Shown: positions 28,384 to 37,617 of the stretch, piece by piece
Numbering within the stretch: position 1 is the first letter of the stretch
How the letters are laid out: every line of letters begins with the position of its first letter
Source: Aliiruegeria lutimaris
GTDB taxonomy: Bacteria; Pseudomonadota; Alphaproteobacteria; Rhodobacterales; Rhodobacteraceae
DNA: 64,000 bases
Assembly: GCF_900099935.1 (NCBI RefSeq)
Contig: NZ_FNEK01000001.1
Location: forward strand, 186,001 to 250,000
Reading direction: 5' to 3'
Program-made: the position numbers and the translations under genes
Notes under the pieces: generated by a model
Told to the model about the DNA's origin: nothing
Seen by the model: the letters and a program-made list of their open reading frames with translations, nothing else
Database searches by the model: none

Positions 28384-28626
28384 TCATCCCTCGTCGCCGG
28401 AGCGGGAGCGCCACATCCGGACCGCCACCACCAGCGCCCAGACAAAGGCCGCCAGCGAGGCGAAATAGAACAACATTTCATAACGCGCGGGAAGCCCCGT
28501 AAGGGCCACCAGCGCCGGTGCGAAAATCGCCAGCAAACCGCCAAGCGCGATCACGACAGCCACCACGCGGCCTTGTCGGGCAAAGGCCCGGTCCTGTTCG
28601 CTGGGTCGGGTCATTGCCGGCGCCAT
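28384..28626 (-). CDS. DUF5337-like small membrane protein
   Basis: An 80-residue protein with two predicted membrane helices (about residues 20-40 and 50-70) between short charged ends: SEQDRAFARQGR in front and MWRSRSGDEG behind. Its pattern and its place between nuoE and nuoF match what I know as DUF5337 in Rhodobacteraceae. The start at 28626 lies 4 bases after the nuoE stop; ATG 28614 (four residues shorter) is an alternative. Both ends probably face the cytoplasm by the positive-inside rule. Function unknown. Confidence 0.75.
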   Translation of the reverse strand: MAPAMTRPSEQDRAFARQGRVVAVVIALGGLLAIFAPALVALTGLPARYEMLFYFASLAAFVWALVVAVRMWRSRSGDEG

Positions 28627-28630
28627 CCGC

Positions 28631-29755
28631 TCACTTCTTCTTGGCCGAGAACTCGGTCTCGCCACCATCCGCGAGGATCTTTGCCTGCGCCACCCAGTCG
28701 TCGCGGGTCACGCGACCCTTGAAACCCTCGAGGTTCTGGTCGACCCAGGCGACCTCCTCGGCGGTCCAGTTCGCGATCTGGTCGAAATGGTAGAAACCGA
28801 GGAAATTGCACATTTCCTCCAGCTTCGGCCCGATGCCCTTGATCTTCTTGAGGTCATCCGCCTTGCCTTCGCGCGGCCCGTCGATCCATTGCGGGCGCGT
28901 ACCGGAGATCTCGGCCGCGGTTTCCGGATCGGGTTTCGCGGTCGACTTCGCGGGGGCCTCCTGAACGGTCGTACCGGTCTCGTCGACAGGCTGCCCTGCG
29001 GCCGGGCGCGGCTCCTTGGCGGGCGCGGCACCAACCGCACGCCCGCCCTGGTCGGTCCAGGGCTTGAGCAGCGGCACCTCGGTGCCGTCGATCCGTTTGA
29101 CGGTATCTCCGATCGTCACCGCCAGTTCGACCGAGGCGTTGTACTTGGCGGCATTCTCATTGCCATCCGTGAGCGTCGTCGGACCGCCCAGTGGCTCGGC
29201 TCCGTAACGGCCGTTCTGCGGGCCCGGCACCGGCACCGTGCCAGCGGCCAGCTCGTCGAGAATCTCGGCGAGGCGCTCGGCGGTGAGGTCTTCGTAGAAA
29301 TCCTTGCCGATCTGCACCATCGGCGCGTTGCCACAGGCGCCGAGGCATTCGACCTCTTCCCAGGAGAACTTGCCATCAGTCGACAGTTGGTGCGGCTTTT
29401 CGGCGATCTTGTCCTTGCAGACCCCGATCAGGTTCTCGGCGCCGCATATCAGGCAGGATGTGGTACCGCAAACCTGGACATGTGCAATGGATCCAACGGG
29501 TTGCAGCTGGAACATGAAGTAGAAGGTCGCCACTTCCAGCGCCCGGATATAGGCCATGCCGAGCATGTCGGCGACATGCTCGATGGCCGGACGGCTCAGC
29601 CAGCCCTCCTGTTCCTGGGCGCGCCACAGAAGCGGGATGATGGCCGAGGCCTGGCGGCCTTCGGGGTACTTGGTGATCTGCGCCTCGGCCCATTCCCGGT
29701 TGGCGGGAGTGAAGGCGAAGCTCTCGGGCTGTTCGGAATGGAGACGGCGGAGCAT
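28631..29755 (-). CDS. nuoE: NADH-quinone oxidoreductase subunit E with C-terminal HhH extension
   Basis: A 374-residue protein, far longer than typical NuoE. Residues 1-175 are the thioredoxin-like N1a [2Fe-2S] domain with Cys96, Cys101, Cys137 and Cys141. A Pro/Ala/Lys-rich linker (about 235-290) leads to a second domain, 299-345, with [17 protein letters not shown], a helix-hairpin-helix motif, then [21 protein letters not shown] and a Lys-rich end. Similar extensions occur in related Rhodobacteraceae. The extension lacks Fe-S ligands and may help assembly or contact another subunit; its function is not known. Confidence 0.95.
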   Translation of the reverse strand: MLRRLHSEQPESFAFTPANREWAEAQITKYPEGRQASAIIPLLWRAQEQEGWLSRPAIEHVADMLGMAYIRALEVATFYFMFQLQPVGSIAHVQVCGTTSCLICGAENLIGVCKDKIAEKPHQLSTDGKFSWEEVECLGACGNAPMVQIGKDFYEDLTAERLAEILDELAAGTVPVPGPQNGRYGAEPLGGPTTLTDGNENAAKYNASVELAVTIGDTVKRIDGTEVPLLKPWTDQGGRAVGAAPAKEPRPAAGQPVDETGTTVQEAPAKSTAKPDPETAAEISGTRPQWIDGPREGKADDLKKIKGIGPKLEEMCNFLGFYHFDQIANWTAEEVAWVDQNLEGFKGRVTRDDWVAQAKILADGGETEFSAKKK

Positions 29756-29803
29756 TACACGCGGTCCTTCGATGGCTGGCCGTGGCTCTTGCGGAAAGCG
29801 CGG

Positions 29804-29825
29804 GAGCCTCCGGCGGGGATATTTT
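29804..29825. repeat. Half copy (module X tail) of the hairpin repeat
   Basis: GAGCCTCCGGCGGGGATATTTT, the conserved core of module X, stands alone in the 103-base gap between nuoD and nuoE. The usual ACGATCC hairpin in front is missing. Confidence 0.65.
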
Positions 29826-29858
29826 CGGAAAGAGGAAGGGAAGCAGGCGCGTGCCGCA

Positions 29859-31082
29859 TCAGCGGTCGATCTCCCCGAAGACGATGTCGAGCGTCCCGAT
29901 CACGGCCGGGATATCGGCGAGCTGGTGGCCCTTGCAATAGTACCCCGTGGTCTGCAGATGGGCGAAGCCCGGCGTGCGCAGACGCAGGCGGTAGGGTTTG
30001 TTGGAGCCATCGGAGACGATATAGACGGCCATTTCGCCCTTGGGGGCTTCGGTCGCGCAGTAGATTTCGCCGGCCGGGATCTTGAAGCCCTCGGAGTAGA
30101 GTTTGAAGTGGTGGATCAGCGCTTCCATCGAGGTCTTCATGTCGGCGCGTTTCGGGGGCGTGAGCTTGCCGCGGGCGAGAACGTCGCCCTGCCCGTCCGG
30201 TGCGCGCAGCTTTTCGATGGCTTGCAGGACGATCGAGGTCGACTGGCGCATCTCTTCCATGCGCAGCAGGTAGCGGTCGTAGCAATCGCCGTTCTTGCCC
30301 AGCGGGATCTGGAAGTCGAACTCGTCATAGAGATCGTAGGGCTGGGTGCGGCGCAGGTCCCAGGCTAGCCCGGCAGAGCGGGCCATCGGACCGGTCATCG
30401 CCCAGTCATAGACATCCTGCTCGGAAACGACGCAGATATCGACGGTGCGCTGCTTGAAGATCCGGTTCTCGGTCAGCAGGCCGTCGAGATCGTCCAGCAC
30501 CTTGAGAAATTTCGGCGCCCAGGCCTCGATATCGTCGAGCAGATCGGGCGTGACGTCCTGGTGGACGCCGCCGGGGCGGAAATAGTTGCAATGCATTCGG
30601 GCGCCGGAGGCGCGCTCGAAGAAGGTATAGACCTCCTCGCGGCCAAGCTCGAAGCCCCAGAGCGGCGGCGTCAGCGCGCCCACGTCCATCGCAGCCGTGG
30701 TCACGTTCATCACGTGGTTGCCGATCCGGCTCAGTTCCGCCATCAGCACGCGCAGCAGCTGGCTGCGGCGCGGCGCCTGCACTCCGGTCATCTTCTCGAT
30801 GGCCAGGCAGAAGCTGTGCTCCTGGTTCATCGGCGCGGAGTAATCCAGCCGGTCCATGTAGGGCGCATTCTGCAGATAGGTGCGGCTCTCCATCAGCTTC
30901 TCGGTGCCGCGATGCAGCAGCCCGATATGCGGATCCGCGCGCTCGACGATCTCGCCGTCCAACTCGGTGACAAGACGCAACACGCCGTGGGTCGCCGGGT
31001 GCTGCGGGCCCACGTTGAGGTTGAAGTTGCGGATCGTCTGTTCGCCCGTGCGGACGTCTTCGAAACCCTTGGAACCGTCCAT
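29859..31082 (-). CDS. nuoD: NADH-quinone oxidoreductase subunit D
   Basis: A 407-residue 49-kDa subunit that lines the quinone pocket with NuoB. Family marks are [18 protein letters not shown] near the N-terminus (His of the quinone site), [21 protein letters not shown]-like segments replaced here by the usual alpha forms, and the C-terminal DIVFGEIDR. The start is the ATG at 31082, whose T and G overlap the stop of the thioesterase gene (TGATG), so translation is coupled. Confidence 0.97.
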   Translation of the reverse strand: MDGSKGFEDVRTGEQTIRNFNLNVGPQHPATHGVLRLVTELDGEIVERADPHIGLLHRGTEKLMESRTYLQNAPYMDRLDYSAPMNQEHSFCLAIEKMTGVQAPRRSQLLRVLMAELSRIGNHVMNVTTAAMDVGALTPPLWGFELGREEVYTFFERASGARMHCNYFRPGGVHQDVTPDLLDDIEAWAPKFLKVLDDLDGLLTENRIFKQRTVDICVVSEQDVYDWAMTGPMARSAGLAWDLRRTQPYDLYDEFDFQIPLGKNGDCYDRYLLRMEEMRQSTSIVLQAIEKLRAPDGQGDVLARGKLTPPKRADMKTSMEALIHHFKLYSEGFKIPAGEIYCATEAPKGEMAVYIVSDGSNKPYRLRLRTPGFAHLQTTGYYCKGHQLADIPAVIGTLDIVFGEIDR

Positions 31083-31522
31083 CAGCTTTCGGTCCTCTCC
31101 AAATGCGCCTTCGCGGCCTTCGCGGCCACCTTGGCGTTGAATTTTTCCCAACGGGTGACGGCGCGTTTATGCGTGCCCTCCCCGATCATGTCCTGTCCGT
31201 CATGGCCGCGGACGCGGAAAGTGATGAAACGGCCGTCGATCTCGATGACTTCCGTTTCCACCGTCACGGTCAGGCCCGGGGGCGTGGGCGCGACATGGTT
31301 GAGATCGAAACCGATCCCGAGCGAGCCCTCGCCCTGCTCGTAAAACGGGGCGATCTGCTCCACGCAGGCCCATTCGAACATGCCGATCATCATGGCGGAG
31401 GCAAAGACCTCTGGCATGTCATCCATGATCCGCGCATCCGGAAACAGCCGGCAGACGACCTCCTCGGGTCGCACCGCGCGGGCGAAACGCGCCTTGTCGC
31501 CTATGACAAGACCCGGCTTCAC
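31082..31522 (-). CDS. Hotdog thioesterase, fluoroacetyl-CoA thioesterase-like
   Basis: A 146-residue single-hotdog protein of the FlK-like thioesterase group, which hydrolyses small acyl-CoA esters. [12 protein letters not shown] opens the domain. By motif alignment the FlK catalytic residues correspond to Ser42 (Thr in FlK), Glu50 in MFEWAC and His76 in [10 protein letters not shown], so the active site is nearly intact. The start is GTG 31522, overlapping the nuoC stop by 4 bases, and its own stop overlaps the nuoD start. It is thus locked into the complex I translation unit although it is not a subunit. The natural substrate is unknown. Confidence 0.85.
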   Translation of the reverse strand: MKPGLVIGDKARFARAVRPEEVVCRLFPDARIMDDMPEVFASAMMIGMFEWACVEQIAPFYEQGEGSLGIGFDLNHVAPTPPGLTVTVETEVIEIDGRFITFRVRGHDGQDMIGEGTHKRAVTRWEKFNAKVAAKAAKAHLERTES

Positions 31523-32127
31523 TTGGCTTTTTCCGCTTTCTCATCGCCCGGAAGGATGTATTTGGCGCCTTCCCACGGGGACAGATAGTCATACTGACGA
31601 TATTCGTGCACGAGCTTCACCGGCTCGTAGACCACGCGTTTCTGCGCGTCGTCATAGCGCAGCTCGACATAGCCCGAGGTCGGGAAATCCTTGCGCAGCG
31701 GATGGCCGCGGAAGCCGTAATCGGTGAGGATCCGGCGCAGGTCCGGATGGCCGGAGAAGACGACGCCGAACATGTCGAAGACTTCACGTTCGTACCAGTT
31801 GGCCGAGGGGAAGAGACCGGTGAGCGAGGGAGTCGCTTCGTCCTCGCGCACGCCCGACTGCACGCAGATGCGCTGGTTCTGCTTCATCGACAGGAAATGG
31901 TAGACGACCACGAAACGCTTCTCACGCTCGGGATAGTCGACCGCCGTGATGTCGACGCACTGGGTGAACTGGCAGGTCGCGTCGGCCTTCAGGAACTCGA
32001 TGAAGCCAAGCAGGGCCGAGGGCGGCGCTTCCACGGTCAGGTCACCATTGGTGATCCACCACCTGGTCACGCAATCCGGGCGGCGTTCGGCGATATATTC
32101 GCCAAGGGTGTGAAGCGCATCGCTCAT
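31519..32127 (-). CDS. nuoC: NADH-quinone oxidoreductase subunit C
   Basis: A 202-residue 30-kDa subunit of the peripheral arm. The diagnostic signature is [37 protein letters not shown], seen here with the variant [13 protein letters not shown]. It is a separate gene, not fused with nuoD as in E. coli. The start is ATG 32127. It is 37 bases after nuoB and overlaps the thioesterase gene by 4. Confidence 0.97.
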   Translation of the reverse strand: MSDALHTLGEYIAERRPDCVTRWWITNGDLTVEAPPSALLGFIEFLKADATCQFTQCVDITAVDYPEREKRFVVVYHFLSMKQNQRICVQSGVREDEATPSLTGLFPSANWYEREVFDMFGVVFSGHPDLRRILTDYGFRGHPLRKDFPTSGYVELRYDDAQKRVVYEPVKLVHEYRQYDYLSPWEGAKYILPGDEKAEKAK

Positions 32128-32164
32128 AGCGGTGTCATCCTTCCTTCAAGCGGCGCGAGGGCGA

Positions 32165-32698
32165 TCAGCGGGTGATCGTGCCCACTCGGCGGATCTTGCG
32201 TTGCAACTGCAGCGTGCCATAGAGCAGCGCTTCGGCCGTCGGCGGGCAACCGGGGACGTAGACATCGACCGGAACGATCCGGTCCACGCCGCGGACCACC
32301 GAGTAGGAGTAATGGTAATAACCGCCGCCATTGGCGCAGGACCCCATGGAGATCACCCAACGCGGCTCCGGCATCTGGTCATAGACCTTGCGCAGCGCAG
32401 GGGCCATCTTGTTGGTCAGCGTGCCGGCAACGATCATCAGGTCCGACTGGCGCGGCGAGGCGCGCGGCGCGGTGCCGAAACGCTCCAGGTCGTAGCGCGG
32501 CATGGAGACGTGAATCATCTCGATGGCGCAGCAGGCGAGACCGAACGTCATCCAGTGCAGCGAGCCGGTACGGCCCCAGTTGATGATGTCGGCGGTGGAA
32601 GTGACCAGGAACCCCTTGTCGTTGAGGTCCTTGTTCATCTTTGCCACCGTCACGTCCTTGTCGGCGCCCGCGGTGTTAGGCCCGGTCATCACTCCCAT
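32165..32698 (-). CDS. nuoB: NADH-quinone oxidoreductase subunit B
   Basis: A 177-residue PSST subunit holding cluster N2, the last electron donor to quinone. The ligands lie in LACCAIEM (adjacent cysteines), [10 protein letters not shown] and [14 protein letters not shown]. The start at 32698 ([11 protein letters not shown]) is favoured because GGGAG lies 7 bases upstream; ATG 32689 has too short a spacing. Its first codons overlap the end of nuoA by 10 bases. Confidence 0.97.
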   Translation of the reverse strand: MGVMTGPNTAGADKDVTVAKMNKDLNDKGFLVTSTADIINWGRTGSLHWMTFGLACCAIEMIHVSMPRYDLERFGTAPRASPRQSDLMIVAGTLTNKMAPALRKVYDQMPEPRWVISMGSCANGGGYYHYSYSVVRGVDRIVPVDVYVPGCPPTAEALLYGTLQLQRKIRRVGTITR

Positions 32699-33054
32699 TC
32701 GAGTGCTCCCTTCTTCCATTCATAGGCAAAGCCGACCGTCAGAACGGCGAGGAAGGCCATCATGGACCAGAATGCCGCCATCGAGATGTCTCCGAAGGCG
32801 ACCGCCCAGGGGAACAGGAAGGCCACTTCGAGGTCGAAGATGATGAAAAGGATCGAAACCAGGTAGAAGCGGATATCGAACTTCATCCGTGCGTCGTCCA
32901 TGGCGTTGAAGCCGCATTCATAAGCAGAGTTCTTTTCCGCGTAAGGATCGCTTGGCGCGACCACCCATGCGGCAACAACCATGCCAAGTCCCATCACGAT
33001 GGCAATGGCGAGGAAAATGAGAATGGGAAGATATTCTCTGAGAAGTCCGTCCAA
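32689..33054 (-). CDS. nuoA: NADH-quinone oxidoreductase subunit A
   Basis: A 121-residue three-helix subunit and the first gene of the complex I cluster. The conserved Cys loop [23 protein letters not shown] and the acidic [12 protein letters not shown] are present. The start is a TTG at 33054 (Leu-Asp-Gly in codons, read as Met), chosen for AAGGAG upstream. The 170 bases before it, up to 33224, must hold the operon promoter; I see no convincing box there. Confidence 0.96.
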   Translation of the reverse strand: MDGLLREYLPILIFLAIAIVMGLGMVVAAWVVAPSDPYAEKNSAYECGFNAMDDARMKFDIRFYLVSILFIIFDLEVAFLFPWAVAFGDISMAAFWSMMAFLAVLTVGFAYEWKKGALEWE

Positions 33055-33224
33055 GTCTGGCTCCTTGTCTGCCCGCGCAACTTATCACACAGGTGGTTTG
33101 GGGCTAGTAGGCGGTTTACGCGCGGGCCGGGATGGGGTCAACCGGCGGCGTGTCGCGGGCAAGCGGCCATATGTCCCGCCTGCCGCGCCCCACCTGCCCC
33201 GCCCCCGGGACGGCATTCCCGCTT

Positions 33225-35168
33225 TCATTCCAAGCTGCTTGCAGCCCGCGCATAGGCCGGCGCGAGCGCGTTGACGAGATAGTCGGAGACACAGCCCGAC
33301 CCGTGCGGCGTCAACTCGGCGATACGTGTCGCCAACAATCGCTGCGTCGGGCTCAACCCGGAAGGAATCTCTGCCGCGAGCGCTGCTTTCTGGAAGAAGG
33401 CGGCCGCCGTATCAACGCCCCCCGGCCCTATCCGCCAGCGCAAGCCGCCATCCTGCTCGGCGGCGGTTGCACGATCATAGATCACGACGTCTTCCTTGAT
33501 CGTCTGCATCACCTGCAGGGAGTCGAGCGTTTCGGGGTCCACGGCGGTCGGGTCCTGCGACAAAATTACCAGGTCGGCCAGTTTGCCGGGCTCCAACGAT
33601 CCTTTCTCGGCCTCCTCGAAATGCTGCCAGGCCGGCCAGAGGGTCATCGCCTTGAGCGCCGTCATCACGTCCACCCGGTGTTCCGGGCCAATAATGTCGC
33701 CCGAGCGCGAGCGGCGCGTCACTGTCGCGTCCAGCACGCGCATGGAATCGGGGAAGGCGACAGGCGCATCGTGATGGGTGGAAAAGCGCATCCCGCGCTG
33801 GAGCACCCAGCCGGTGGGCGAGATATTGTTGGAATTGACCGGGCCCACGGTGCGTTCGCGGTGCCAGTCGCCCCAGTAGAAGGTGTGCATCGGGAACAGC
33901 GACGGGAACACGTCGAGGCGCTTCAGGCCATCCACCTGGTCCTCGCGCAGGAACTGGCCATGGATCAGCACCGGCCGGCGGTCTTCCATGCCGTATTTCT
34001 TCTCCGCCGTCTCGATGGCCGCCAGCAGCAGGTCGCTCGCCGCCTCGCCGTTGGAATGCGTCAGGATCTGGATGCCCTTGCCAAAGGCCCAGTCGATGGC
34101 GTCGAAGACATCATCGGGGCTTGCCGCGTGATAGCCCACGTAATCGGCGCGGAGATTTTCGGGCGGGTTGTAATAGGGCCGGTCGCGCCAGGCGGTGAAG
34201 CCCTGCGGCGAGCCGTCGATGGTCAACTTGGCGCCGCCGACGCGGAACCGGTCCACATAATCGCGGCTGTGTGTCTCGGCGATATAGTCGCGGTCCACCA
34301 GCACATCGGGATAGGCAACCACGCCGATCTCCAGTGCACCGCTCACGGCCACCGCCTCCATGAGCTTGGCTTGCCCGGTGGTCGCCATGCCCTCCTGCGC
34401 GGTGGTGTAGCCATAACTAGCGATCAGCTCGGTGCCGGCGCGGAACATCGCCATCATGCCCTCGGCATCGAGATGTTGCAGCACGCTCATGAGGGCCACG
34501 AAATGCGGCGTCTCTTCCAGCACGCCGTTGGGACGCGCGCCCCCCGATTCGCGCCGGATCACGCCGCCTTCCATCTCTTGGGTGTCCGGACCGATACCCG
34601 CGACTTCGAGCGCCGCCGAGTTGGCCACGCCGAGATGGCCGGACTGGTGCACGATATAGACCGGCACGTCGGTCGACACCGCATCCAGCTCGTCGCGTGT
34701 CGGATGGCGAAGCTCGGCCAACTGGGAATCGTCGTAGCCGAAGCCGATCACCGCATCCACGGCGGCGATACGCTCGGGATTGGCGGCGATGTAATCGCGC
34801 AGGATCTGCTGGAGATCGGCGACCGAGTTTCCGGTGCCGTCGGGCGCAGGCAGCAGGTTCGCCGCCATCGCCTGCAAACCGATCATCATCACGTGACCAT
34901 GCGCATCAACGAAACCCGGCAGCATTGCCCGTCCTTCGAGGTCCCTCAGTTCGGACGCATCGCCCTGGTAGGCGAGCATCTCGGCAAGGGAGCCGACGGC
35001 AAGGATCCGGCCATCCTTCACTGCCAGCGCCTCGGCGCGGGGGGCGGCATCGTTCATGGTCAGGATCGGACCGCCTTCGTAAATCGTGTCCGCCACCTCC
35101 TGCGACTGGGCACTGGCAAGGCTGGCCAACACTGCAAGGGTCGAAAGAATCGTTATTCTACTGGTCAT
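33225..35168 (-). CDS. Exported amidohydrolase family 3 protein (YtcJ-like)
   Basis: A 647-residue metal-dependent hydrolase. The start at 35168 has GGGAG 9 bases upstream and a signal peptide follows (MTSRITILSTLAVLASLASA), so it acts in the periplasm. The metal motif DAHGHV lies near residue 82, with LTHSNGEAA and STHHDAPVAFPDS further on, and the typical end GSLEPGKLADLVILSQDP. YtcJ-like enzymes act on N-acyl or amide substrates, but the specificity cannot be told. It is downstream of nothing obvious on its strand; DUF4242 lies 201 bases upstream. Confidence 0.88.
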   Translation of the reverse strand: MTSRITILSTLAVLASLASAQSQEVADTIYEGGPILTMNDAAPRAEALAVKDGRILAVGSLAEMLAYQGDASELRDLEGRAMLPGFVDAHGHVMMIGLQAMAANLLPAPDGTGNSVADLQQILRDYIAANPERIAAVDAVIGFGYDDSQLAELRHPTRDELDAVSTDVPVYIVHQSGHLGVANSAALEVAGIGPDTQEMEGGVIRRESGGARPNGVLEETPHFVALMSVLQHLDAEGMMAMFRAGTELIASYGYTTAQEGMATTGQAKLMEAVAVSGALEIGVVAYPDVLVDRDYIAETHSRDYVDRFRVGGAKLTIDGSPQGFTAWRDRPYYNPPENLRADYVGYHAASPDDVFDAIDWAFGKGIQILTHSNGEAASDLLLAAIETAEKKYGMEDRRPVLIHGQFLREDQVDGLKRLDVFPSLFPMHTFYWGDWHRERTVGPVNSNNISPTGWVLQRGMRFSTHHDAPVAFPDSMRVLDATVTRRSRSGDIIGPEHRVDVMTALKAMTLWPAWQHFEEAEKGSLEPGKLADLVILSQDPTAVDPETLDSLQVMQTIKEDVVIYDRATAAEQDGGLRWRIGPGGVDTAAAFFQKAALAAEIPSGLSPTQRLLATRIAELTPHGSGCVSDYLVNALAPAYARAASSLE

Positions 35169-35369
35169 GGCAAATCTCCCTGGCTTCCGGAAGAGTGCCA
35201 CGACCAGACGACAAGTCCAGCATGACCTTGCCAGACATGACGGTTCTGCCGGACCGCTTGCCGGAACGGACGCGGAACCAGATTTGTCCCTGCAAACGGA
35301 GCGTGAACAAAACGATGTATCCACGAATGCCCGAGGGACCGCCCGGTATGGCGAACCGTGATTGCGCGA

Positions 35370-35633
35370 TTACGGAGTAAGATCCATGGCCCGAACGACC
35401 CGGTCATACGGCAGGCCCGCGGTATCGTTCAGCCGACGCACCTGATCTTCGCTTTCGCCATCGAACAGGCACATGCACCTCCCATCGTCCGGCGCGAAAG
35501 TCGACCGGATGTAGGTGATCTGTTCCCCTTGTTCCGTCATTTGCCTTGCCGTCTCGATAGCCGCCTTTTGCGCACCGCCCAAATCTTCCATGCTGATCCC
35601 GGCAAGACTGCGTTCCACCATGTATACAGACAT
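35370..35633 (-). CDS. DUF4242 small protein
   Basis: An 87-residue ferredoxin-like-fold protein of the DUF4242 type. YMVERSLAGISMEDL, then IRSTFAPDDGRCMCLFDGES and DQVRRLNDTAGLPYDRVV are the family pattern: one beta-alpha-beta unit with a C-x-C-L-F segment. A relative (SCO4226 of Streptomyces) has been described as a nickel-binding protein, so metal binding is possible here too. The start at 35633 has AGGAGAGG upstream. It is divergent from the LysR gene, 158 bases away, and may be its target. Confidence 0.82.
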   Translation of the reverse strand: MSVYMVERSLAGISMEDLGGAQKAAIETARQMTEQGEQITYIRSTFAPDDGRCMCLFDGESEDQVRRLNDTAGLPYDRVVRAMDLTP

Positions 35634-35791
35634 CGGTATCCTCTCCTGATTTCTGCTTGTCCTGTGTGTGAACATTGCAGCGCGAGATGCCCCGAAACGG
35701 AACTGCCAATCCCTTATCGGTCCATAACTCGGAGTTTGGATAACCTGGTGTATAGTGACTTGTTGGACCGCATGCCGACAGGGAGGCCCAC

Positions 35792-36670
35792 ATGGAAATG
35801 TCGCAGATCCGATATGTACTTGCTGCTGCAAAGCATCTCAACTTCACCAAGGCGGCGGCCGAATGCAACGTGACACAGCCAGCCTTGACGAAGGGCATCA
35901 AGTCGCTGGAGGGCGAACTTGGGGCGCAGGTATTTCATCGCGAGGGTCGGCGCATCCTGCTCAGCGATTTCGGACGTTCGATGCTGCCCCATCTCCAGCA
36001 TATAGCCGACGAGGCCGCCGCAGCGCAGGTTCTGGCGCAGAATTTCAGATTGCTGGAGCAGGTCCCGATCAGGCTTGGGATCATGTCGACGGTTGGCCAC
36101 ATGCGCCTTGCGCGTTTTCTGGCGCAGTTCGAGAAGAGCCACAAGGGGATCGAGCTTTCGATAAGCGAGCAAAGCGTGTCGGACTTGAGAGACAAGCTTT
36201 CCGATGGCGAGATCGACGTGGCCATCATGACGCTCACTGACGACCTTGAGGAAGAGTTTCGCACCCAACCGCTCTACAAGGAAAGATACGTGGTTGTTTT
36301 CCCCCCCGAGCATCGTCTTGCACGGTTGAACGCGGTCGCGTTGCCCGAGTTGTCTGGCGAAAGCTACGTCGACCGGCTCGCCTGCGAAATGCGGGAAATG
36401 GTAATGGCCGTTTGTCAGGACACAGGCGTAGAGCTTTATGCCCGCTTCCGTTCGGAGCGAGAGGATTGGGTGCAGGCCATGGTGCTGGCCGGCATCGGTT
36501 TCGCCTTCATGCCGGAATACTCCGTGACGTTGCCCGGGTTGTTGCAGAGGCCGCTCGTCGAACCGCCCGTGGAACGAACGATTGGGGCCGTTACGGTGCC
36601 CGGCAGACAGTTCTCGCCAGCGGTGAATGCCCTGATGCGCGCGGCGCAGGCTTTCGCCTGGCCCGGTTAG
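35792..36670 (+). CDS. LysR-family transcriptional regulator
   Basis: A 292-residue LysR regulator. The N-terminal winged helix is complete (MSQIRYVLAAAKHLNFTKAAAE, then QPALTKGIKSLE, residues 1-65), followed by a linker helix and a periplasmic-binding-like effector domain from about 90. Met1 and Met3 are both possible starts. It is divergent from the DUF4242 gene; in the shared spacer ATAAC occurs twice with a 16-base period (35724-35728 and 35740-35744), which could be part of its binding site. The effector is unknown. Confidence 0.92.
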   Translation: MEMSQIRYVLAAAKHLNFTKAAAECNVTQPALTKGIKSLEGELGAQVFHREGRRILLSDFGRSMLPHLQHIADEAAAAQVLAQNFRLLEQVPIRLGIMSTVGHMRLARFLAQFEKSHKGIELSISEQSVSDLRDKLSDGEIDVAIMTLTDDLEEEFRTQPLYKERYVVVFPPEHRLARLNAVALPELSGESYVDRLACEMREMVMAVCQDTGVELYARFRSEREDWVQAMVLAGIGFAFMPEYSVTLPGLLQRPLVEPPVERTIGAVTVPGRQFSPAVNALMRAAQAFAWPG

Positions 36671-36810
36671 AGGTTGAGACAACCCTGACGTCCGGATGGG
36701 GGCAACACCCTGCACCTGTTTTTGACTCAGAATGTTCAGGGCTTAGCTGATCAAATACATGACGCCGAAACAGATACGACAAGATCGAAGGCTACTTTGG
36801 TTTCGTCCGC

Positions 36811-37617
36811 TCAGCTCTTGGGAACCTCACCCCATCGGGCTTTGCGCTTCTCAAAAAAGGCCGCGATTCCCTCAACGGCTTCCGCGCTCTCCCAGCGGCG
36901 TGTCAGCGCCGCGATCGTATCGGCGATCGCCGCCTCGTCGATCACGGGCCCCAGCCGTCGCAGCAAAGCCTTGGCTTCGGCCACAGCGCCCGGTGCCGCG
37001 GCGAGATAGGGTTTCACCTCGGCCTCCACGGCGGCGTCCAGATCGGCCTCGGGAACAGCGCGCGCCAGCAGGTCAAGCACCACCGCTTCCTGCGCCTCGA
37101 AGATCCGCGCCGACATGAAGACCCGCCGCGCCTTGGCCTCGCCCATCTGCGCAGCCACATAGGGGCCGATGGTCGCCGGGATCAGCCCGAGCCGCGTCTC
37201 GGTGAGGCCGAATTTCGCCCCATCAGAAGCGATTGCCACGTCGCAAACGGAGATCAAACCGATGCCGCCGCCAAAGGCATTGCCCTGCACCCGTCCGATC
37301 ACCGGTTTCGGGCAGGTATTGAGCGCCTGCAGCATCGTTGCCAGCTTCATCGCCTCCCGGGCGCGCGTGGGCGCATCCGCGGCCATCTGCTGACGCATCC
37401 AGTCCAGATCGCCGCCGGCACAAAAGCTCGCCCCTATGCCGGTCAGCACGACCACGCGAACTGCCGGGTCGTTCCCAAGCTGCCCAACCGCTTCGGTCAG
37501 TTCCACCAGCATCTGCGCCGACATCGCATTATGTTTCTCCGGCCGTGCAAGCGAGAGCGTAGCAACGCCACGCGGGTCGGTTTCCACTCGGATCGTATCG
37601 TATTCCACCTGCATCAT
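36811..37617 (-). CDS. liuC: Methylglutaconyl-CoA hydratase / enoyl-CoA hydratase
   Basis: A 268-residue crotonase-fold enzyme. The oxyanion-hole segments are FCAGGDLDWM and NAFGGGIGLISVCD, and ETRLGLIPATIGPYV carries the catalytic region. In the leucine pathway this step hydrates 3-methylglutaconyl-CoA to HMG-CoA. The assignment to that step rests on its place directly after HMG-CoA lyase, with a 4-base ATGA overlap at 37614-37617, in a cluster with methylcrotonyl-CoA carboxylase. The start is ATG 37617 with an adjacent Met2. It ends the cluster, facing the LysR gene. Confidence 0.9.
   Translation of the reverse strand: MMQVEYDTIRVETDPRGVATLSLARPEKHNAMSAQMLVELTEAVGQLGNDPAVRVVVLTGIGASFCAGGDLDWMRQQMAADAPTRAREAMKLATMLQALNTCPKPVIGRVQGNAFGGGIGLISVCDVAIASDGAKFGLTETRLGLIPATIGPYVAAQMGEAKARRVFMSARIFEAQEAVVLDLLARAVPEADLDAAVEAEVKPYLAAAPGAVAEAKALLRRLGPVIDEAAIADTIAALTRRWESAEAVEGIAAFFEKRKARWGEVPKS

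Noticed and set aside
33055-33224. nuo operon promoter or FNR/RegA site
   Set aside because: I searched the spacer before nuoA for TTGAT-N4-ATCAA and sigma70 boxes and found no convincing match.
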